Counted from the first letter of the stretch, positions 1-8,175 are shown. The stretch is DNA of 20,087 nucleotides from Clostridiales bacterium (GCA_019415645.1 DXYV01000031.1:14061-34147), one strand, 5' to 3'. Notes: generated from the sequence alone by a model not told the origin. Program-made: numbers and translations.

Positions 1-193
1 TGCCCATCCGCTCCGGTCCATCCGCGCTGCTCACGACGGCTCGGGCGCTTCTCCTTGTCACGCCTCGCCTGTTCGCGACGCGCGGCTTCCCTCCGACTCC
101 GGGCAAACCCGGCGCGCCCCTTGGCCGCTCCTGAGCTTTGCCCATCCGCTCCGGTCCATCCGCGCTGCTCACGACGGCTCGGGCGCTTCTCCT
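1..193. repeat. GC-rich intergenic repeat block downstream of dnaB, with a 55-bp perfect direct repeat
   Basis: Positions 1-55 and 139-193 are identical over 55 bp (offset 138). The second copy ends on the first base of the dnaB stop codon (193-195 on the minus strand). The stretch after the first copy (56-82, containing CGCCTGTTCGCGACGCG) matches 1757-1786 in the rplI-dnaB gap, so this block belongs to the same dispersed family found at 1698-2026 and 17156-17313. No plausible gene was seen: the open frames here are arginine/proline/alanine-rich GC artefacts. The block runs off the left edge of the window, so its full size is unknown. Confidence 0.8.
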
Positions 194-1545
194 CAATATT
201 CCTCCGGCTGGTAGGCCAGATTGCGGAAGGTGGTAAACTCCGGCCGCCACTCCAGATAGACGGTGCCGGTCTCGCCGTGGCGGTTCTTGGCCACGATGCA
301 CTCCGCCACATTCTGGTTCTCGCTGTCCTCGTCGTAATAGCCCTCCCGGTACAGGAACATGACGATGTCCGCGTCCTGCTCGATGGCGCCCGACTCGCGC
401 AGGTCGGAGAGCATGGGCCGGCGCTGGGCGCCGGAGCGGTTCTCGCCCGCACGGGAGAGCTGGGACAGGCAGATGACCGGCACCCTCAGCTCCTTGGCCA
501 TCAGCTTCAGGGAACGGGAAATATCCGACACGATCTGCTGCCGGTTCTCATTCCGGTTGGAGGTCCCCCCTGCCGAGGTCATCAGCTGGAGGTAGTCGAT
601 GACCACCAGGCCCAGGTCCTTGATTCGGCGGCATTTGGCGTTCATATCGGCCACCGACAGGTTGGAATCGTCGTCGATGTAGATGCGCGACTGGCTCAGG
701 GCCGCCACCGCCGTGGCCACGCGGGTCCAGTCCTCCGCACCGTCCAGCCGGCCGGTGAGCAGCTTTTTGTTGTCCAGGAAACACTCGCTGGAAATCAGGC
801 GCATGCCCAGCTGCTCCCGGCTCATTTCCAGGGAGAAGATGGCCACGCTCTTGCCGCTGTGCTTGCCCGCCTCCAGCGCGATGTTCAGGGCCAGTGAGGT
901 TTTTCCCATGGCCGGGCGGGCCGCCAGAATCAGCAGGTCGGATTCGTTCAGGCCGGAGATGCGCCGGTCCAGGTCGATCAGGCCGGTGGACAGGCCGGGA
1001 AACTCCTTGCCGTTTGCCTGCCGCTCCTTAAGCTGCTCCCACACCTTGCTCAGCACGGACGCGATGTGCTCCACGCCCTGGGCCGCCCGGCCCTGCCGGA
1101 TGGCGTAAATGCGCTGCTCCGCCACCTCCAGAATCTGGTTGGAGGTGCCGCTCTCGCTGCGCACCATCTCGGTCAGTTCACCGGCCGTCTCTCCGATTCG
1201 GCGGAGGATGGCCTTATCCTTGACGATGTCCGCGTACTCCAGCACGTTGGCCGCCGTCGGGGTGATCTCCATGAGCTGGCGCAGGTAACCCACGGTACTC
1301 TTTTCCTCGTAGACCCCCGCCCGCTTCATCTCCTCCACCACCGTCACCGGGTCGATGGTCTGGAAGCGGCTGAACATGGCGTAGAGCACCTCGTAAATCT
1401 CCCGGTTCTGCCGCAAATAAAAATCGTCGGGCAGCAGCCGGTCAATCACGTCGGGCACGCAGCGCTCGTCGATGAGCATGGAGCCCAGCACGGCCTGCTC
1501 CGCTTCCACCGAGTGGGGCATCTGCATGGTATTCAGTTCATCCAT
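193..1545 (-). CDS. dnaB: Replicative DNA helicase DnaB
   Basis: Hexameric 5'-3' helicase that unwinds the replication fork and works with primase DnaG. The product is 450 aa, the usual family length. The N-terminal helical domain begins around MPHSVEAEQAVLGSML (residues 9-24). The RecA-type motor domain follows, with Walker A ARPAMGKTS (209-217), Walker B VVIDYLQL (314-321), SQLSRAGENR (361-370) and DLRESGAIEQDAD (381-393). The start was placed at 1545 because AGGAGG lies 9 nt upstream. The frame stays open to 1686, but that extension has no family similarity and runs towards a repeat. The gene sits downstream of gdpP and rplI, the classic Firmicutes order, but here 481 bp of mostly repeat sequence separate it from rplI. 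No convincing own promoter was found in that gap. Confidence 0.97.
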   Translation of the reverse strand: MDELNTMQMPHSVEAEQAVLGSMLIDERCVPDVIDRLLPDDFYLRQNREIYEVLYAMFSRFQTIDPVTVVEEMKRAGVYEEKSTVGYLRQLMEITPTAANVLEYADIVKDKAILRRIGETAGELTEMVRSESGTSNQILEVAEQRIYAIRQGRAAQGVEHIASVLSKVWEQLKERQANGKEFPGLSTGLIDLDRRISGLNESDLLILAARPAMGKTSLALNIALEAGKHSGKSVAIFSLEMSREQLGMRLISSECFLDNKKLLTGRLDGAEDWTRVATAVAALSQSRIYIDDDSNLSVADMNAKCRRIKDLGLVVIDYLQLMTSAGGTSNRNENRQQIVSDISRSLKLMAKELRVPVICLSQLSRAGENRSGAQRRPMLSDLRESGAIEQDADIVMFLYREGYYDEDSENQNVAECIVAKNRHGETGTVYLEWRPEFTTFRNLAYQPEEY

Positions 1546-1697
1546 CCATTTCTGCCTCCTCTCGCCCCACACGTCCAAATTCTGCATGCTCCGGCACCCC
1601 AGTACCCACAACTGTTCTGGGGGCAGGCATTGTAACTTGTCAGGGCACCAGGCGTGCCTGGCCCGGTGCTGTTGGGAAAGTCGCATGTACGGACCTT

Positions 1698-2026
1698 CGG
1701 TCCGTTTGTTCCGCTCCGCGTCTTAACCCGCTGTGCGCGACGGCTCAGCACTTTTGCGCTGTCACGCTTCGCCTGTTCGCGACGCGGTCAGAAGGGAGTT
1801 GCTCCGCGGCTTGCTGCTCGGGCCTTCGGCCCTGTGCTGCTCGCCGTCTGCGCAAGCCCTTCTGCCGCTGCTCACGACGGCTCAGCGCTTCTGCATTGTC
1901 ACGCTCGGATTGGGCGCATAGCCGGGTCGCCTTCCCTCCGTCTCGGGCTGGTGTCCAGGGCGCAAGCGCCCTTCCCCTCGCCCTCGCTCCGGTCCAGACT
2001 CCCCTATGCGCCTATCCTCGCGCTTC
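1698..2026. repeat. Dispersed repeat array between rplI and dnaB
   Basis: This stretch holds at least three related GC-rich units. Positions 1698-1759 match 17252-17313 at 58 of 62 bases. The downstream part, 1742-1775, matches 17156-17189 with two differences. A second partial unit lies around 1868-1906 (CACGACGGCTCAGCGCTTCTG). A third, more diverged unit reaches the rplI stop codon at 2027 and shares the CTCCGGTCCA and CGCTTCT words with the block at 1-193. Local inverted repeats include GGACC-TTC-GGTCC at 1691-1703 and GGGCC-TTC-GGCCC near 1829. No supported gene is present. The remainder of the gap (1546-1697) holds the dnaB ribosome binding site and nothing else recognised. Confidence 0.75.
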
Positions 2027-2476
2027 TTATTTTTCCTCGGCGACCACGACATAGACCGTCCCGACCACCTCATAGCCCAGCTTGGCCTTGAGCTGGTAGG
2101 TGCCGAAGGTCTTGATGGGCTCCTCCTGGACGATCTTGCTCTTGTTGATCTCGATCCCGTACTGGGCCTTCAGACCCTCGGCGATCTCCTTGGAGGTCAC
2201 CGCGCCGAACAGCCGGCCGCCGGTGCCCGCTTTGGCGCTGATCTTGACCACGCTCTCCTTGAGCTTCTCGGCCACCGCCTCGGCCTCCGCCTTTTCGGCG
2301 GCCTCCTTGGCCTTGCGGGCCTTTTCCTGGAGCTTCATGGTGTTGACGTTGTCGGCGTTGGCCTCCACGGCCAGCTTGCGGGGCAGCAGGAAATTGCGGG
2401 CGTATCCGTCGGATACCTCCACCATCTGTCCCTTTTTGCCCTGACCTTTCACGTCCTGCTGTAAAATCACTTTCAT
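2027..2476 (-). CDS. rplI: 50S ribosomal protein L9
   Basis: Large-subunit protein that binds 23S rRNA at the base of the L1 stalk and contributes to frame maintenance. The 149-aa product matches the normal length of about 150. The N-terminal domain shows the hallmark pattern GQGKKGQMVEVSDGYARNFL (residues 11-30) followed by LPRKLAVEA. A long lysine/alanine/glutamate-rich helix links it to the C-terminal domain (GRLFGAVTSKEIAEGL). The ATG at 2476 is preceded by an AAGGAAG ribosome binding site. gdpP ends 74 bp upstream with no terminator between them, so rplI is probably co-transcribed with gdpP. Repeat-family sequence begins directly after its stop codon. Confidence 0.97.
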   Translation of the reverse strand: MKVILQQDVKGQGKKGQMVEVSDGYARNFLLPRKLAVEANADNVNTMKLQEKARKAKEAAEKAEAEAVAEKLKESVVKISAKAGTGGRLFGAVTSKEIAEGLKAQYGIEINKSKIVQEEPIKTFGTYQLKAKLGYEVVGTVYVVVAEEK

Positions 2477-2550
2477 GGTGTTTGCTTCCTTTCTTTCCCT
2501 CTTGGGATGGTCTTATGCGCCTGGCCGGGCAGCCCGCCGGCGCTTCCCGA

Positions 2551-4557
2551 TTATTCGGAGTTTTCCTCCGAAGCAAAGTAGTTGTCAATGGCCGCGATCA
2601 ACTCCCGGGTCACTTCCTCCACGCTCTTGCCGCTGATCTGGGCTCCGGCCACTGCGGCGTTGCCGCCGCCGCCCAGCGCCTCCAGAATCACCTGGACATT
2701 GGTGCTGCCCGAACTGCGGGCGGACATGATGACCCGCTCGCCGGCGGGGAACAGCACAAATGATGCGTCGATTCCCGTGATGTTCAGCAGCTCGTCCGAG
2801 GCCTGGGCCGCCGTGACCCGGTCCACCGTGTGGTCCAGGGGCGCGATGGCGATGGTCCCGTGATACATCCGGGCACTGCGCAGGATGTCATAGCGGGCCA
2901 GCGTACCGGCCAGGTCATTCTGGAAATACTTTTTCACCTCGCCGGTGTCCGCCCCGGAGCGGCGCAGGAAAGCCGCCGCCTCAAAGGTACGTCCGCCGGT
3001 GCGGCTGGTGAAGTTTTTGGTGTCCAGCATGATACCTGCCATCAGGGCCTCGGCCTCCCCTTTGAGCAGATCCGCCGGCTCCATGATGTAGCTGATGAGC
3101 TCGGTCACCAGCTCGGAGGCGGAGGAGGCATAGGGCTCGTGGAAATTGAGGGCCGCGCCCTCGATATAGGTGGCCGCCCGGCGGTGGTGGTCGATGACCG
3201 CCACCTTGTTGCACGACTCCAGCAGCTCCCGGGAAGAGACCTGCTCCGGCCGGTTGGTGTCCACCACTACCAGCAGGGAGTTGGAGTCGGCCTTGATCAT
3301 GGCGTCCTGCTCGTTGAGGAAGGTATCCTGATATTCCGGCATCCCCTTGAGCCGCTTGGCCAGGCCGCTGGCCGGATTCTGGCCGTTTTCCTCGATGATA
3401 TAGGCCTTGACGCCCCGCTTGCGGGCCACGGCGCACACGCCGGCGGCGGCCCCCAGGCAGTCCATGTCCGGGAAGCTGTGTCCCATAACGAACAGACAGG
3501 ACGCGTCGGCCACCAGCTCCCCCAGGGCGGAGGCCATGACCCGGCTCTTGACCTTGGTGCGCTTTTCGGTCTCCTTGCTGCGTCCGCCATAGAACTCAAA
3601 GGTAAAGCGGTTCTTGACCACCGCCTGGTCTCCGCCCCGGGAGAGGGCCATTTCCAGGGAGAGGGCGGCGTTCTGGTAGAGCTGCTGATAGTCGTCGGCG
3701 TCCACGCCCACGCCCACCGACAGGGTCACGGGAATCCCGCTGGGGCTGACGATGGCGTGGATCTTATCCAGCACGGAAAACTTCTCCGCCACGAACTTCT
3801 TCAGATACTGCTCCTCAAACACAAACAGGTATCGGTCCCGGTCCAGGCGGCAGAACATACCGTTGGTCCCCGCGATCCAGGCGTTGAACTCCGCCACGAT
3901 GTCGCTGAGGATTCGGGCCCGCACGTTCTCGTCGATTCCCTTGAGGGTGTCCTCATAGTTGTCCAGCAGCAGCAGCGCCACCACCGGGCGGGTGGCCTGA
4001 AAAATTTCCTTGGTCTCGGAATACTCCGTCACGTCCAGCCAATAGGTGGTGGCCAGGAAGCTGCTCTGTCCCCCGCGGTCCTGGGTCCGGGCCAGATGGC
4101 CGTAGACCCGGAAACGGCGGCCGTTCACCACGACCTCCTCCGGACACTCGCTCTTTCCCTCCATCAGCCAGCGGCTGTCAAAGTTGGGCACCGCAGCGGC
4201 CATCTTGGTGTCAAAAATGTGCTCTTTGGCTCCGGAAATGGCCAGAAAGCGGTCGTTGGTCCACACCACGTCGTCGGTCTCCGGCTGGAACATGACCACC
4301 GGCATGGGGCAGTTGAGCATAGTATCCTTGGCCGCCAGGTCCACGTTGCCGGCCAGCTTTTCCAGATAGCGTTCCGCTTCCTTCCGGCGCCGGGCCGTGG
4401 AGCGGCGGTAAAACAGATAGAGCACCAGGATGACGACCAGCTCCACACCGGCCAGCCAGTAGTCGCCCTGAAGCGCGGCAGCGGCCGCAAACAGCAGCAG
4501 GCACAGGAAATACAGCCCGAACCGCGGCGCCAGCATGGAAGATAATTTTTGATTCAC
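2551..4557 (-). CDS. gdpP: Cyclic-di-AMP phosphodiesterase GdpP (DHH family, membrane-bound)
   Basis: Hydrolyses c-di-AMP to pApA and so affects potassium/osmotic homeostasis and cell-wall stress responses. The product is 668 aa, close to the roughly 660 aa of Bacillus GdpP. Two hydrophobic segments lie at about residues 13-29 and 33-50. A PAS-like region follows (about 75-180), then a degenerate GGDEF-like domain (about 190-320) that lacks a GGDEF motif and has LDRDRYLFVFEE in its place. The DHH domain contains GHSFPDMDCLGA (H360, D364, D366), VVDTN (D433) and VIDHHRR (D456-H458). The DHHA1 end has GGGGNAAVAGAQ. The start is GTG at 4557, immediately after a GAGGTGAGG ribosome binding site; the next Met (residue 8) has none. 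It heads the gdpP-rplI-dnaB cluster. Confidence 0.95.
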   Translation of the reverse strand: MNQKLSSMLAPRFGLYFLCLLLFAAAAALQGDYWLAGVELVVILVLYLFYRRSTARRRKEAERYLEKLAGNVDLAAKDTMLNCPMPVVMFQPETDDVVWTNDRFLAISGAKEHIFDTKMAAAVPNFDSRWLMEGKSECPEEVVVNGRRFRVYGHLARTQDRGGQSSFLATTYWLDVTEYSETKEIFQATRPVVALLLLDNYEDTLKGIDENVRARILSDIVAEFNAWIAGTNGMFCRLDRDRYLFVFEEQYLKKFVAEKFSVLDKIHAIVSPSGIPVTLSVGVGVDADDYQQLYQNAALSLEMALSRGGDQAVVKNRFTFEFYGGRSKETEKRTKVKSRVMASALGELVADASCLFVMGHSFPDMDCLGAAAGVCAVARKRGVKAYIIEENGQNPASGLAKRLKGMPEYQDTFLNEQDAMIKADSNSLLVVVDTNRPEQVSSRELLESCNKVAVIDHHRRAATYIEGAALNFHEPYASSASELVTELISYIMEPADLLKGEAEALMAGIMLDTKNFTSRTGGRTFEAAAFLRRSGADTGEVKKYFQNDLAGTLARYDILRSARMYHGTIAIAPLDHTVDRVTAAQASDELLNITGIDASFVLFPAGERVIMSARSSGSTNVQVILEALGGGGNAAVAGAQISGKSVEEVTRELIAAIDNYFASEENSE

Positions 4558-4617
4558 ATCCTCACCTCACGTTCCGTGGGCAGACCGCCCATTTCTGCGC
4601 AGTCTGGTAGATGTTAT

Positions 4618-4646
4618 ATTATATCAAATCCCCCCGCTCCGCGCAA
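4618..4646 (-). promoter_or_regulatory. Predicted sigma-A promoter for gdpP
   Basis: On the minus strand TTGCGC (4641-4646) and TATAAT (4618-4623) are separated by exactly 17 bp. The -10 box is a perfect consensus. The predicted start of transcription lies about 55 nt before the gdpP GTG. A short inverted repeat CAGAC/GTCTG (4581-4606) falls in the leader. Confidence 0.7.
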
Positions 4647-4744
4647 GTGCTTCCTCCGAAAGCCGCGGCTCATTTTACAGGGCTGTCCGTCCGGTTTTTC
4701 GCAAAAAAAGCGGGTTTCCGGACGGAAATTCATGCAATTCGCCG

Positions 4745-4773
4745 TTGCACATTTCAAGGCAGACTGCTATAAT
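4745..4773 (+). promoter_or_regulatory. Predicted sigma-A promoter for ilvE
   Basis: TTGCAC (4745-4750), a 17-bp spacer and TATAAT (4768-4773) form a near-consensus promoter. It lies about 39 nt upstream of the ilvE ATG. The leader is therefore too short to hold a T-box or another aminoacyl-tRNA-sensing riboswitch. Confidence 0.8.
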
Positions 4774-4811
4774 GAATGGCATCCACACTAAGAGATAGGA
4801 GGCTTTTTGTC

Positions 4812-5876
4812 ATGGAAGAACTGAAAGTGACAAAGGCGACCACACGTAAGCCCCATCCCGCGCCCGAGACTCTGGTGTTCGGCAAGACCTTTACCGACCA
4901 CATGTTCCTGTGGAACTACGACGCCGGGCAGGGCTGGCACGACCCCCGCATCGTTCCCTACGGCCCGCTGGAGCTGGAGCCCTCCGCCATGGTGTTCCAC
5001 TACGCTCAGGAGGTCTTTGAGGGTCTGAAAGCCTACCGCACTCCCGAGGGCAAAATCCAGCTGTTCCGGCCCATGGATAACATCAAGCGTCTGAACTCCT
5101 CCTGTGAGCGGCTCTGCATCCCCCAGCTGCCTGAGGAAGACACGCTCTCCTATCTCAAGGCCCTGATCGACCTGGAGCGGGACTGGGTGCCCGACCAGAT
5201 CGGCACCTCCCTGTATATCCGCCCCTTCATCATTGCTACCGACGCCTCCCTGGGCGTCCACGCCTCCCACAGCTATCTGTTCTGCATCATTCTCTCCCCG
5301 GTGGGCGCCTATTACGCCGAGGGCATCAACCCGGTGAAGATCTATGTGGAGAACGACGACGTGCGCGCCGTCCGGGGCGGCATGGGCTATGCCAAGACCG
5401 GCGGCAACTACGCCGCCTCCATCCGCGCCGGTGAGAAGGCGGAGCAGGTGGGCTACTCCCAGGTGCTCTGGCTGGACGGCGTCCACCGCAAGTACGTGGA
5501 GGAAGTGGGCTCCATGAACGTGCTGTTCAAAATCGACGGCACCGTGGTCACCCCCAAGCTGACCGGCTCCGTGCTGCCCGGTATCACCCGCAAGACCTGC
5601 CTGGACCTGCTGCGGGACTGGGGCGTGCCCACCCAGGAGCGTCTCATCACCGCCGAGGAGCTCTTTGATGCCGGCGAGCAGGGTAAGCTGGAGGAGGCCT
5701 TCGGCTCCGGCACCGCCGCCGTCATCTCCCCCATCGGCGAGCTGGCCTGGAACGACCGCAAGGTCATCGTCAACGACGGCAAGATCGGCAACCTGACCCA
5801 GAAGCTCTATGACACCATCACCGGTATCCAGTGGGGCACCGAGCCCGACCCCTACGGCTGGACCATGGAGGTCTGA
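4812..5876 (+). CDS. ilvE: Branched-chain amino-acid aminotransferase
   Basis: PLP-dependent class IV aminotransferase that interconverts leucine, isoleucine and valine with their 2-oxo acids. It is the last step of their synthesis and the first of their breakdown. The product is 354 aa, the length of the BCAT type that resembles eukaryotic enzymes. Visible motifs are YAQEVFEGLKAYR (64-76), YIRPFIIATDASLGV (135-149), the PLP-lysine segment GYAKTGGNYAAS (K195), VGSMNVLF and SGTAAVISPIGEL. The ATG at 4812 was chosen because AGGAGG sits 9 nt upstream. An in-frame ATG at 4776 lies at the predicted transcription start. The gene stands alone between its own promoter and terminator, with no other ilv genes nearby. 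Confidence 0.96.
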   Translation: MEELKVTKATTRKPHPAPETLVFGKTFTDHMFLWNYDAGQGWHDPRIVPYGPLELEPSAMVFHYAQEVFEGLKAYRTPEGKIQLFRPMDNIKRLNSSCERLCIPQLPEEDTLSYLKALIDLERDWVPDQIGTSLYIRPFIIATDASLGVHASHSYLFCIILSPVGAYYAEGINPVKIYVENDDVRAVRGGMGYAKTGGNYAASIRAGEKAEQVGYSQVLWLDGVHRKYVEEVGSMNVLFKIDGTVVTPKLTGSVLPGITRKTCLDLLRDWGVPTQERLITAEELFDAGEQGKLEEAFGSGTAAVISPIGELAWNDRKVIVNDGKIGNLTQKLYDTITGIQWGTEPDPYGWTMEV

Positions 5877-5894
5877 GCGTTCCCTTCCGACAAC

Positions 5895-5924
5895 AGCGCC
5901 CGGTATCGTTTGATACCGGGCGCT
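5895..5924. terminator. Hairpin between ilvE and spoIIP
   Basis: A perfect 13-bp stem (5895-5907 with 5912-5924) has a GTTT loop. On the plus strand it is followed by a weak T-rich run (TTCGCGTGTTTC). It lies 19 bp after the ilvE stop and 18 bp from the spoIIP stop, so it probably insulates the two converging genes. Confidence 0.75.
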
Positions 5925-5941
5925 TTCGCGTGTTTCGGGAC

Positions 5942-7102
5942 TCAGGAGGCGATCTTCGTCTGAAATACCTCTGCCATGGACTGGGCGAACAGCCGCGCCG
6001 CCGCCAGGGCCTCCTGAAGGGTATTGCCGTGGGTCCCCACCTCCACCAGCAGAGAGCCGGGGGTCAGCTGCTGGTTGAACCGGGAGGAACGCACCACGAT
6101 GGGCCGGGCCAGGGTGGGGTAGTCGGCATTCACCTGGTGCTGCACCTCCACCGCCAGAGCCAGATTCTGCCGCCAGTTGTCGTGGGTCTGCCCCCCCGCG
6201 TCGGTGCCCACCACCAGCATACACTGGGCCACCTTCTCCCCGTTCACCTCCGCCGCGGTCTTGTACACGGTGCCGTCCTCCGCCTCCAGCGCGTCCCGGT
6301 GGACATCCAGCACGATCTGGATGGTGGGATACTGCTCCAGCCACGCCTCGATGGCCGCTCCGGACCGGGTGTATGCCCCATTATAGGTCGGGTAGTCGTA
6401 GAGCTCCGTGTCGTGGACCACGCCGAAGCCCGCCGCCCGGAACACCTCGGCCATGGCCTCCCCCACCCGCACCATATTGTAGTAGTTGTCCGTGGTGCGG
6501 GCGGTCCCGCTCTCCGTGTAGATGTCGGTGCCGTCCATGGCGTAGGCCTCGGTGGTGTGGCTGTGGATGATCAGAATCTGTGGTTCCTCCGTGTCCCGCA
6601 GGACCACCGGGGAGGGCTCCAGCTTGGTCAGATCCACCTCATAGTCCGTATAATTGCGGGCGTAAACTCCGTCCGCACTGACATAGGCGGTGGAATCGCT
6701 GCCCGTCAGCGTCTGTTCCACGATGTTGGAGGGGGCCGTGGTAGTCTGTACCTCCGCCGTATCCTCCGGGTCCGGGTCGGGCATTTCGCTCTCCCCCGCC
6801 TGAGCCGACAGCGCCGCCACCGCATCCTTCCCCACAGCGAGCAGGGCCGACTGATTCAGCACCATCCGCTCCCATCCCGTCATGCCCGCCAGCGGACCGT
6901 CCTCCGCCACCCGCCCCAGCTCCGCCGTCAGCAGGGCCGCCGTCAGCCTCACGTTGTCTCCCAGGGCTTTCAGCGCGTCGCCCGCTGCGCTGAGATCCGC
7001 CGTCAGCCACAGCATCCAGCCCGTGACGCCGGCCAGGAAGAGCGCCACTGTCCGCCGCACGATTTTTCCCGCTCCGCCCCGTCCGCTTCGTCTCTTTCGC
7101 AT
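5942..7102 (-). CDS. spoIIP: Stage II sporulation protein P (peptidoglycan hydrolase)
   Basis: Sporulation-specific cell-wall amidase/endopeptidase that acts with SpoIID and SpoIIM to thin septal peptidoglycan and drive forespore engulfment. The 386-aa product fits the family. An N-terminal membrane anchor lies at about residues 17-34. A low-complexity linker follows (about 100-125), then the catalytic domain. Candidate metal and catalytic residues are H180, H182 and E185 in IIHSHTTEAY, H268 in VLDVHRD, and E354 in LLVEVGTHGN. The family segment FNQQLTPGSLLVEVG is clear. The ATG at 7102 follows an AAAGGA ribosome binding site. A 7-bp stem (7120-7126 with 7133-7139) lies just upstream of the gene. 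In known sporeformers the gene is transcribed in the mother cell by sigma-E. I could not identify a sigma-E promoter with confidence. Confidence 0.93.
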   Translation of the reverse strand: MRKRRSGRGGAGKIVRRTVALFLAGVTGWMLWLTADLSAAGDALKALGDNVRLTAALLTAELGRVAEDGPLAGMTGWERMVLNQSALLAVGKDAVAALSAQAGESEMPDPDPEDTAEVQTTTAPSNIVEQTLTGSDSTAYVSADGVYARNYTDYEVDLTKLEPSPVVLRDTEEPQILIIHSHTTEAYAMDGTDIYTESGTARTTDNYYNMVRVGEAMAEVFRAAGFGVVHDTELYDYPTYNGAYTRSGAAIEAWLEQYPTIQIVLDVHRDALEAEDGTVYKTAAEVNGEKVAQCMLVVGTDAGGQTHDNWRQNLALAVEVQHQVNADYPTLARPIVVRSSRFNQQLTPGSLLVEVGTHGNTLQEALAAARLFAQSMAEVFQTKIAS

Positions 7103-7220
7103 ACCACCGCGTCCTTTCCCCGGCGGGACAGGCCGCCGGACCTTTTGTAATGTTCCATCCTATGCGGCGCGCCGGCCGGACATGACAGCCGCATTTCCCA
7201 ATCAGGCGGCAAACTTCCCC

Positions 7221-7249
7221 TTGCTTTTTCCCGTCCTCTCCGGTATAAT
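7221..7249 (+). promoter_or_regulatory. Predicted sigma-A promoter for the degV-family gene
   Basis: TTGCTT (7221-7226), a 17-bp spacer and a perfect TATAAT (7244-7249). An AT-rich palindrome (AATTAAAA at 7250-7257, TTTTAATT at 7260-7267) begins immediately after the -10 box and covers the predicted start site. A short CCCC/GGGG stem at 7278-7291 precedes the ribosome binding site. Confidence 0.75.
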
Positions 7250-7304
7250 AATTAAAATTTTTTAATTTTTTGCAGGACCCCGATTCTGGGGCCCGGAGGA
7301 GCCG

Positions 7305-8156
7305 TTGATCGTTATGGTCCAAATCATTACGGACAGTACCTGCGACTTGGGGCAGGCCCGCGCCCGGGAGCTGGGCATCCGCATTCTTCCCCTGACTGTT
7401 TTCTTTGGCAAAGAGAGCTTTCTCGACGGCGTGGAGCTGACACCGGAGCAGTTTTATACCCGTCTGATTCAAAGTCCGGTCCTGCCCACCACGTCCCAGA
7501 TCAACCCGGACCGCTTCCAGACCGCCTTTCAGGAGGCGCTGGATCAGGGGGACGAGGTGGTGGGCATCTTCCTGTCCTCCGAGCTGTCGGGCACCTATCA
7601 ATCCGCCCGCATCGCCCAGACCATGCTGGATACGCCGGAGCGGGTCCATCTGGTGGACTCCCGCACCGTCACCTTCCCCATGGCCCTGATCGTGGAGGAG
7701 GCCGTCCGCCTGCGGGACGCAGGCGCCTCTGCCGCCGAGATCGCGGCCCAGGCCCGCGGGCTGACCTCCCGCATCCGCCTGCTGGCCGTGCTGGACACGC
7801 TGAAATACCTGAAGCTGGGCGGACGCATCTCCGCCGCCACCGCCGCCGTGGGCGGCCTGCTGGGCGTCACTCCACTGGTGGGCATTGTGGACGGCAAGGT
7901 GGAATCCATCGGCAAGTGCCGGGGCCGCAAGGCGGCCTTCCGCTGGATGAAGGAACGGCTGGAAAAAGAGCCCATCGACTACGCCCGCTGCATCGGCTTT
8001 GGCCACAGCCACTGCCCCGAGGCATTGGAGCAAATCACCACCTATTTTGCCGGCGAAGCCGCCCGGGCCCACCATGTGGTCCAAGGGGAGATCGGCTCGG
8101 TGGTGGGCACCTATGCGGGGCCCGGCGCCACAGGCATCGCCTATTTCACCAAATAA
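7305..8156 (+). CDS. DegV family fatty-acid-binding protein
   Basis: DegV proteins bind one fatty acid; FakB proteins of this family present it to the FakA kinase for phospholipid synthesis. The 283-aa product has normal length. Family landmarks are QIITDSTCDLG near the N-terminus, PTTSQINPDRF, LSSELSGTYQSA, LDTLKYLKLGGRIS and the C-terminal GHSHCPEALEQI. The usual D-S-x-x-x-S-x-G ligand segment reads DSRTVTFPMAL here, which is unusual. The start is uncertain: TTG at 7305 lies 5 nt after GGAGG, while ATG at 7314, giving the more typical MVQIITDST start, is 14 nt away. No fakA is visible nearby, so which kinase it serves is unknown. It is transcribed alone, from 7221-7249 to the hairpin at 8176-8209. 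Confidence 0.92.
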   Translation: MIVMVQIITDSTCDLGQARARELGIRILPLTVFFGKESFLDGVELTPEQFYTRLIQSPVLPTTSQINPDRFQTAFQEALDQGDEVVGIFLSSELSGTYQSARIAQTMLDTPERVHLVDSRTVTFPMALIVEEAVRLRDAGASAAEIAAQARGLTSRIRLLAVLDTLKYLKLGGRISAATAAVGGLLGVTPLVGIVDGKVESIGKCRGRKAAFRWMKERLEKEPIDYARCIGFGHSHCPEALEQITTYFAGEAARAHHVVQGEIGSVVGTYAGPGATGIAYFTK

Positions 8157-8175
8157 CGCCCTCGGGGCATGCAGG

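Noticed and set aside
1..193. CRISPR array suggested by spaced direct repeats
   Set aside because: There are only two copies, with 83 bp between them, and the repeat family is dispersed at other loci; there are no regular spacers or cas genes.
1546..1686. N-terminal extension of DnaB to 1686
   Set aside because: A proper ribosome binding site precedes the Met at 1545 and the extension has no DnaB similarity.
2830..4545. 571-codon plus-strand open frame opposite gdpP
   Set aside because: It is a GC-rich shadow: His/Gly/Val/Gln-rich translation without motifs or ribosome binding site, antisense to a well-supported gene.
4774..4811. T-box or other riboswitch before ilvE
   Set aside because: The predicted leader is only about 30-40 nt, too short for a T-box.
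4788..6344. 518-codon minus-strand frame across ilvE and spoIIP
   Set aside because: Low-complexity Gly/Ala/Arg translation antisense to ilvE and out of frame with spoIIP; both real genes have full motifs.
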